A stretch of DNA of 64,000 nt from Saccharothrix algeriensis (lineage in GTDB: Bacteria > Actinomycetota > Actinomycetes > Mycobacteriales > Pseudonocardiaceae), in the NCBI RefSeq assembly GCF_016907655.1, contig NZ_JAFBCL010000001.1, positions 1,302,001-1,366,000 of the forward strand. Direction: 5' to 3'. The position numbers and the translations under genes are program-made. Under the pieces are notes generated by a model. It did not search any database and was not told the DNA's origin. It saw only the letters and a list, made by a program, of their open reading frames with translations. Shown piece by piece: positions 58,866 to 64,000 of the stretch; the stretch's first letter is position 1; every line of letters starts with the position of its first letter.

Positions 58866-60442
58866 CGGGCGCCACCCACCGCGCCGCGCAGGACGTGCCG
58901 GCGCACCTTCTTCGAGCCGGTCACCGGCAGGTCCTCCGGCGCGAGCGCGACGACCTCCTCCGGCGTCGCGCCCAGCTCCTCGACCGCCTTGCCCACCAGC
59001 GCCCGGTCGGCCGACGCGCCGGGCCGGGCCACCACCACGACCCGAACGCCGCGCCGCGCGCCGGGCAGCACCAGCGCCTCCTGGAGTTCGGGGAACCGGT
59101 CCAGCAGCGCGTCCTCCAGCGCCAGGGCGCTGGCCACGCCGGGGACCCGGTCGACCACGCGGTCGAGCAGCTCGATCGCGCCGTCCGCGCGCAGGCGGCC
59201 CCAGTCGCCCATCGGCCACCACTCGACGCCGGGCGACTCCCGCCCCACGTAGCCGACCATCCGGGACACCGCGCGCACCTCGATGTGCCCGGCGACGCCG
59301 ACCGGAACGGGCTCGCCCGCCTCGTCCACGACCCGCGCCTCGCGGCCCTCGGCCGGGACGCCCACCACGCGCGTGTCGTGGCCCAGCGGGTCCTCCCGCG
59401 TCATGGCCCGCGCGGCGACCGGGCCCGTCTCGGTCTGGCCGTAAGCCTGGAGGAAGAACGCGTCCGGGACGTCCGTGCCGGACAGCAGGCGGCGCACGGT
59501 GCGCGGGTGGATGGCGTCGAACGTGCTGCTGAACCGGGCGACCGAGGCCAGCGGGCGGTCGGGCAGGTCCGCGATCGGCTCCCACCGGAGGTAGGTGTTG
59601 GGGTGCGCCTCCAGGCTGTGCGGGCGCAGCAGGGCCAGCAGCGCCGCCACCGCCTCGGGCCGGTCGTCGGTCGCGAAGGCCAGCGGTTGGCCGACCACCA
59701 GGGCGGTGATCAGCGCGGAGGTGGCGCGCGCGTGCGCGCAGGAGATGGCCTTGACGGCCAGGCGGTCCGCGCCGAACTCCAGCATCAGCCGCACCTGCGG
59801 CGCGGCGTGCTCGTGGATCGAGGCGGAGGAGTGGGCGACCAGCTTGGGCGCCGCCGTGGTGCCGGAGGTGTGCGTGATCAGCGCGACCTCGTGCGGGTTC
59901 AGCGCGCCGACCGGGAACGCCGCGGGCGCCGGGAGGTCCGCGCGGCGCAGCAGGCGGGTGTGCGCGCCGAGCAGGTCGAGCACGCCGGGGGCCGGCTCCG
60001 GGGCGGAGCCCTGCGGGGCGTTGTCGGCGGCGTTGTCCGCGGCGTTGCCCGGGGCGTCCTCCCCGGAGTCCACGAGCGTCCACGCCGGGTGCAGCGCCGC
60101 CACCGACTCGACCAGGTGCTCGGCGGGCATCGAGGCGGCCAGCAGCGCGGGCACCGCGCCGAGGCGGTGCAGGGCGAACGCCGCGAGCTGCACGCGGGGG
60201 TGGTTCGGCAGCACGACGGCGACCACCTGCCGGGGCCGCACGCCCGCCGCCCACAGCCGGCCCGCCAGGTGCTCGACCGCGGCGTGGAACGACGCGACGT
60301 CGCGCACCGGTCCGGGCTGCTCCGGCCACCCGTCGTCGGCGAACAGCGGCGTGGCCGGGTGCTCCCGGGTCGCCGTGGCGACCAAGCGGGATAAATCGGG
60401 CGAACGCCCCGATTCCAGGCGCGCGTCAACCGATGTCGACAT
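58862..60442 (-). CDS. Adenylate-forming ligase (ligase 3), first gene of the operon
   Basis: 526 aa from ATG at 60442 with GGGGGAG upstream. The P-loop is ITHTSGTTAAPKLVAHS, with Ala in place of the common Gly-Arg. YGQTETGPVAARAM follows, and the C-terminal Lys is in LPVTGSKKVRRHVLRG. A duplicated NAADNAADNAP linker lies near 150. It could activate an amino acid or aryl acid for the second carrier. The three ligases share the operon but differ clearly in sequence, so they likely take different acids. Confidence 0.88.
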   Translation of the reverse strand: MSTSVDARLESGRSPDLSRLVATATREHPATPLFADDGWPEQPGPVRDVASFHAAVEHLAGRLWAAGVRPRQVVAVVLPNHPRVQLAAFALHRLGAVPALLAASMPAEHLVESVAALHPAWTLVDSGEDAPGNAADNAADNAPQGSAPEPAPGVLDLLGAHTRLLRRADLPAPAAFPVGALNPHEVALITHTSGTTAAPKLVAHSSASIHEHAAPQVRLMLEFGADRLAVKAISCAHARATSALITALVVGQPLAFATDDRPEAVAALLALLRPHSLEAHPNTYLRWEPIADLPDRPLASVARFSSTFDAIHPRTVRRLLSGTDVPDAFFLQAYGQTETGPVAARAMTREDPLGHDTRVVGVPAEGREARVVDEAGEPVPVGVAGHIEVRAVSRMVGYVGRESPGVEWWPMGDWGRLRADGAIELLDRVVDRVPGVASALALEDALLDRFPELQEALVLPGARRGVRVVVVARPGASADRALVGKAVEELGATPEEVVALAPEDLPVTGSKKVRRHVLRGAVGGAR

Positions 60443-60930
60443 AGCTCCCCCTAATGCCTGTCGATCAATTCCACCCAGTCGGTCCGATTCGACCGGCCAC
60501 CTCCGGCGGGCTCTCCCACCGGGCCCGGCCGACACCGGATCTGCCCCACGCGGAGTGGCCGTCGAAAACTGGCACACACCGCACGGAGGTGTCAAGCGGT
60601 CCCGAATGCGGACCCGCTCGGCGGGGCCGCGGAGTGGTGGTTGCCGGGCCGGGCCACCCCGGCTACGTTCCAATGCGGAACCGCCGCGGCGCACGCGGTG
60701 AACCTGCGCTTCCGCGATATGACACACGCTGTGGAATAGGCGGTCGGCGCTGATCGCGGGCTCGTGGGGAGCGGTGCCGGTACGCCGCGCCCCGCCCCGC
60801 CCGGCGGGTGCTCCGGGGAGTCCCGGTAGCCGGCGGGCCCGCGTGACCGGCATCCTGCCGCGCACCCCGGCCCACCTTCCGCACACCCGGGCAGACCGGG
60901 TCCGACCTGCGCAAGAACCACCTCGGGGGG
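60443..60930. other. Divergent control region of the biosynthetic operon
   Basis: 488 bp without a gene between ligase 3 (minus) and the Lrp-type gene (plus). It should hold both promoters; a good -35 hexamer for the operon is described separately. A GATATGACACACGC segment at 60716-60729 is AT-richer than the surroundings. Confidence 0.5.
60567..60595 (-). promoter_or_regulatory. Candidate promoter of the 11-gene operon
   Basis: On the minus strand a perfect TTGACA (60590-60595) is followed after 17-18 bp by CCAGTT/CAGTTT as a weak -10. The predicted leader is about 115 nt. Only the -35 is convincing. Confidence 0.4.
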
Positions 60931-61254
60931 ATGTCCGACGTGATAACCGCGATAGTCCAGATCGACTGCGGGACCGACGCCGTCACCACGGCCGCGAACG
61001 CCCTGGCGAACGTGGCCGGGGTCGCCGAGGTCTACTCGGTGACCGGGCGCAAGGACCTGATCGCGATACTGCGCGTGCCGCACCTCGATTCCGTGGCGGA
61101 CGTGGTGACGACGAAGATCCTGCGGATACCGGGAGTGGTGAATACGCAAACCCAACTCGCGTTTCGCGTCCACGCCACTCGCGGGGCGGACCGCGAGTCG
61201 ATCGACGACGTCCCCGAATCGACCACCGGCGTCCCGGAGCCGGCAATCCGCTGA
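60931..61254 (+). CDS. Stand-alone Lrp/AsnC ligand-binding (RAM) domain protein
   Basis: 107 aa from ATG with GGGGGG seven bases upstream. The chain from residue 3 to 80 is an AsnC_trans_reg domain (VITAIVQIDCG, VAEVYSVTGRKDLIAILRV, VVTTKILRIPGVVNTQTQLAF) without the DNA-binding helix-turn-helix. Such domains bind amino acids and form octamers. Divergent placement suggests that it tunes the operon through another regulator. A hairpin follows the gene. Confidence 0.88.
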   Translation: MSDVITAIVQIDCGTDAVTTAANALANVAGVAEVYSVTGRKDLIAILRVPHLDSVADVVTTKILRIPGVVNTQTQLAFRVHATRGADRESIDDVPESTTGVPEPAIR

Positions 61255-61278
61255 CCGGTTTCGCGCGTGCGCCACCGG

Positions 61279-61314
61279 ACGACTTCGCGGCTCCGCACCC
61301 GGCCGCGAAGTCGT
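61279..61314 (+). terminator. 13-bp perfect hairpin terminator
   Basis: Arms 61279-61291 and 61302-61314 pair perfectly around a 10-nt loop, 24 bases after the stop; GTTGTCGTGATGTG follows. Confidence 0.85.
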
Positions 61315-61601
61315 GTTGTCGTGATGTGATTCACAGCCGGTCCCACCGCAGCCCGAAAGCGGACCCGGAAGCGAGTCCGGAAGCGGGCGGGGACGGCGCT
61401 CGACATTCACCGGCCCGCGCCGCGAACCGAGACGGGGGACGGGCTAATTCGCCATCCCGAACCCGCCGGGTCCCGCGGCCCCGACAACGGGGCGCCCGTG
61501 CCACCGCCCGGCGCGGGCTCGGCCCCGAGGGCGTGGACCCGACCGGCCGCTCACCGCTCCCGGCCGGACCGCGGGCCTGCCGGCGCGCCTCCGGGCAGTC
61601 C
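61315..61601. other. Intergenic region
   Basis: 287 bp between the hairpin and the stop of the TPR gene. It contains short GGACCCGGAAGCG-type direct repeats at 61360-61390. I see no gene in it. Confidence 0.5.
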
Positions 61602-64000
61602 TCAGGGGACCTCCGGGCGGCCGGCCCCCGACCGCCCGCGGACCTCCTCCAGCTCCGCCCGCGCCCTGGCGGCTTCCGCCGGCCGACCGAGCAGGTCGTG
61701 CAGGCGGGCCAGTTCCTCCAGCGCCAGCGCCAACTCCTGGGCGTCGTGCTCGCTCCTGCCCGCCAGCGGGCGCAGCGTCGCCACGGCGTCGGCCACCGCC
61801 TCGGCCGCCTCGTCGGGCCGGTGCATCCCGACGTAGGCCCGCGCGAGGTTGCGGTGCAGCACGGCGAGCGTGCGCCGGTGCCGCAGCGCCCTCAACCGCC
61901 GGTGGCCCCTGATCGCCTCCAGCAGGGTGTTGCGGGCGTCCCAGTAGCGACCCATCCGCATCAGCTGGTCCGCGTAGTGCCGCAGCAACCCCGCCAGGCG
62001 CGCGCCGGCGTTCAGCGAGCGCCGGATGTCGACCGCCTCGGACAGCGCCGGCAGCGACTCCTCGGTCCGGCCGAGGCCGTCGAGCAGGTCGGCGTGCTGC
62101 ACCAGCGCCGCGGCCAGGTCCGACCGGCGCTGGGGCAGGCCGTCCGCGGCGAGCGCGCGCCGCAGGTCGACCGCCTCCTGGGCCGCGGCGCCCGCCCGCT
62201 CGCCCAGGCCGGCGCGGACCAGGAAGCCCGCCAGGTGCAGCAGCGCGCCGGAGAGCTTCTCGCCGCCGTCGTGGGCGGCCAGTCCGCGGTGGACGGTGAC
62301 GCACTCCTCCATCGAGGCCAGCGCCTCCTCCCCGCGGCGCAGCGAGTCCAGCCACTCCGCCCGCAGCTGGAGGGAGCGGGCCAGCGCCAGGGCGTGCGGC
62401 TCGCCCAGCTCCCGGTGCAGGGCCGCCGCGTCGGCGGCGAAGTCCCCCGCCTCGTCGACCGCGCCGTGCGCCACCAGGCACTGGGCCGCCGTCATGAGCG
62501 CGGTCGCGAGGCCGGCGCGGTGCTGCTCCGGGCGCGCCCGCACCAGGGCGCGGAAGACCCGCACGAGCTCGCGGCCGGCCGCCGCGGCGGGCCCGGTGCG
62601 CCCCAGCTCGGACAGCCGCCGGGTGAGGTTGCCCAGCGCCATCGCCAGGTCCTGGTCGTGCGCCTCGGGGTTGGCCTCGGCCAGCCGCCGCAGGATCGCC
62701 ACCGCCTCCTCGCTCGCCCGCAGCCCCTTCTCGGTGTCCTCCCGCCGCCGGTACTGGTTGGACAGGTTGTTCAGCGACGAGGCCAGCTGCACGCCGTAGG
62801 CGTCCGGTTCGGCCTTGGCCAGCTCGCGGCGGATGCCCAGCGCCTCCTCGATCGCAGCCAGCGCCTCGCCCCGGCGGCCGTCCAGGCCCCGCTGGACGCC
62901 CAGGATGTTCAGCGACGTGGCCAGGCCGGGCCGCTGGGCCTCGCCGCCGGGCGCCCGCACCAGCTCGCGGTTGATGTCGACGGCCTGCTGGGCGACCCTC
63001 GCGGCCTCGCGGTGCCGCCCGGCGAGCCCCAGCCGGGTGGCGAAGCCGTTCAGCGCGCCGGCCAGGTGCGCCTGCGCGGCGGGGTCGGCGGTCGCGGCGC
63101 GGCGGGCGATGGCGACCGACCGCTTGCTGACCGCCAGCGACTCGGGCAGCCGGTGCAGCCGGCTGAGCTGGTCGGCGAGCCCGTCCAGCGCGTTGCCCAG
63201 GTCGACCAGGTGGGTGCTGTCCGCCGGGTCGACCAGCCGGTCGAACAGCTCGATGGCCTGCTCGTTGACCCGGACCGCGTCCTCGAACCTCCCGCGGTTG
63301 CGCAGCCGCCTGGCCAGCTGCGCCAGCGCGCGCGGGCGCGCCAGGGCGTCCGCGTCCGGGGCGGCCTCGTAGGCGGCGGCGAGGCGTTCGAGCACCTTGA
63401 TCGCGATGTCGTTGAGGACCTGCGTGCGCACCGGGATGGCGGCGGCGAGCGCGGCCAGCAGCCCGGTGTCGGCGGAGGCCACGACCTGCTCCAGGCTCGC
63501 CAGCAGCGGCGCCGGGTTCTCCGACCGCACGGCGACCGACAGGGCGGCGGGCCCGGTGACGCGCGGCGCGGCGGCGACCACCGCCCCGATCACGGGGTCC
63601 AGGTGCCGCGCGTCGACGGCGGCGCGGGTCAGCACGGTGAGCGCGTGCTCCACCTGGGCGGGGGACGCGACCCGCACCAGCGCCGTGGCCAGCTCGGGCC
63701 GCACGTGCAGCACGCGCGCGACGTGGTGCTCGCCGAGCCGGTCGGGCTGGAGCGCCCCCCAGTGGCCGCCGGAGCCCGGCAGGGCGTCCGCCAGCCAGCG
63801 GACGGCGGTGTGGCGGCGGTCCTCGGGCAGGCCGGGCAGCGCCGCGACCAGCGCCAGCGCGTCGTGCTCGGTCGCCGCGCCGAACAGGGTCGCCATGGCC
63901 ACGGCGGACGCCAGGGTGTGCTTCTCGGCCGTGAACTGCCGGGCGCCGGCCAGCCACTTCCAGTACCGCTCCTCGTGGCGGAGCAGGGTGTCCACCGGCG
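61602..64000 (-). CDS. Large tetratricopeptide-repeat protein (5' end outside the window)
   Basis: About 799 residues are in the window and the frame is open at its right edge. A GTG at 63995 could be taken as start, but DTLLRHEERYWKWLAG reads like an internal segment. The first 200 residues resemble the winged-helix/HEAT-like spacer that follows the NTPase domain in STAND proteins. The rest is about 13 TPR units with the pattern LATSLNILGVQRGLDGRRGE and ALAAIEEALGIRRELA. Actinobacterial relatives carry an NB-ARC or NACHT ATPase, sometimes with a protease, upstream. That part would lie beyond 64000, so a STAND-type defence or signalling protein is an inference. Confidence 0.8.
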   Translation of the reverse strand, partial: PVDTLLRHEERYWKWLAGARQFTAEKHTLASAVAMATLFGAATEHDALALVAALPGLPEDRRHTAVRWLADALPGSGGHWGALQPDRLGEHHVARVLHVRPELATALVRVASPAQVEHALTVLTRAAVDARHLDPVIGAVVAAAPRVTGPAALSVAVRSENPAPLLASLEQVVASADTGLLAALAAAIPVRTQVLNDIAIKVLERLAAAYEAAPDADALARPRALAQLARRLRNRGRFEDAVRVNEQAIELFDRLVDPADSTHLVDLGNALDGLADQLSRLHRLPESLAVSKRSVAIARRAATADPAAQAHLAGALNGFATRLGLAGRHREAARVAQQAVDINRELVRAPGGEAQRPGLATSLNILGVQRGLDGRRGEALAAIEEALGIRRELAKAEPDAYGVQLASSLNNLSNQYRRREDTEKGLRASEEAVAILRRLAEANPEAHDQDLAMALGNLTRRLSELGRTGPAAAAGRELVRVFRALVRARPEQHRAGLATALMTAAQCLVAHGAVDEAGDFAADAAALHRELGEPHALALARSLQLRAEWLDSLRRGEEALASMEECVTVHRGLAAHDGGEKLSGALLHLAGFLVRAGLGERAGAAAQEAVDLRRALAADGLPQRRSDLAAALVQHADLLDGLGRTEESLPALSEAVDIRRSLNAGARLAGLLRHYADQLMRMGRYWDARNTLLEAIRGHRRLRALRHRRTLAVLHRNLARAYVGMHRPDEAAEAVADAVATLRPLAGRSEHDAQELALALEELARLHDLLGRPAEAARARAELEEVRGRSGAGRPEVP

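Noticed and set aside
49761..60442. Classical NRPS or PKS cluster
   Set aside because: No condensation, ketosynthase or acyltransferase domain occurs; only free-standing ligases and carriers are present.

Overview
The window is very GC-rich and densely coded. It has GTG starts, 1-4 nt stop/start overlaps, leaderless-looking promoters and actinobacterial families (snapalysin, DUF3040, LuxR-type two-component pairs, PAS/PP2C/STAS sigma-factor signalling, HEXXH Streptomyces-type protease). It reads as chromosome from a filamentous actinomycete. Gene style and the interspersed hairpin repeats suggest Pseudonocardiales (Saccharothrix/Lentzea/Actinosynnema-like), but genus is an inference.

Layout. 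0-3.7 kb: end of a membrane protein, a pentapeptide-repeat protein, then a divergent calcium pair: a 169-aa EF-hand protein and a thioredoxin-reductase-like flavoprotein with EF-hands fused to its C-terminus, separated by an intergenic 18-bp palindrome. 3.7-6.7 kb: MacAB-like lipoprotein/ATPase/permease operon. 6.7-7.7 kb: repeat-rich non-coding kilobase with a 165-bp element bounded by 26-bp perfect inverted repeats. 7.7-9.6 kb: ATP-grasp protein divergent from a LysR regulator. 9.8-13.7 kb: hen1-pnkp RNA-repair operon. 13.9-14.3 kb: first copy of a three-hairpin non-coding element. 14.4-21.6 kb: GH13 glucosidase, snapalysin, two-component system, ABC exporter, MmcQ/YjbR protein. 21.7-27.2 kb: three CNNM/CorC-type membrane proteins with a MerR regulator, Spo0M-like and GlsB-like proteins. 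27.4-31.6 kb: ECF sigma / zinc-finger anti-sigma / ABC operon. 31.7-35.1 kb: relic of a P-type ATPase and a sugar ABC importer. 35.2-41.4 kb: DsbA-like protein, GNAT, and a stress-type signalling group built around a 932-aa PAS-GAF-PAS-PP2C-HATPase-STAS protein with two STAS proteins and two 53-aa acidic proteins. 41.5-43.2 kb: RecQ. 43.3-43.8 kb: second copy of the three-hairpin element. 43.8-48.2 kb: PAP2 phosphatase, second two-component system, serine hydrolase.

48.9-60.4 kb: an 11-gene co-directional operon that looks like an unusual natural-product pathway. It holds three adenylate-forming ligases (one FAAL-like), two free-standing carrier proteins, a transglutaminase-fold enzyme, an MFS exporter, a hotdog protein, an aryl-CoA-type flavin monooxygenase, a P450 and a ThyX-type protein with an altered signature motif. 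No PKS or NRPS module is present. A plausible reading is that the ligases load acyl groups on the two carriers, the transglutaminase-like enzyme joins them as an amide, and the oxygenases tailor the product. A stand-alone Lrp/AsnC ligand-binding protein is divergent from it. The window ends inside a large TPR protein.

The two best leads are this carrier/transglutaminase operon and the duplicated three-hairpin element, whose arms differ between copies by matching changes on both sides.
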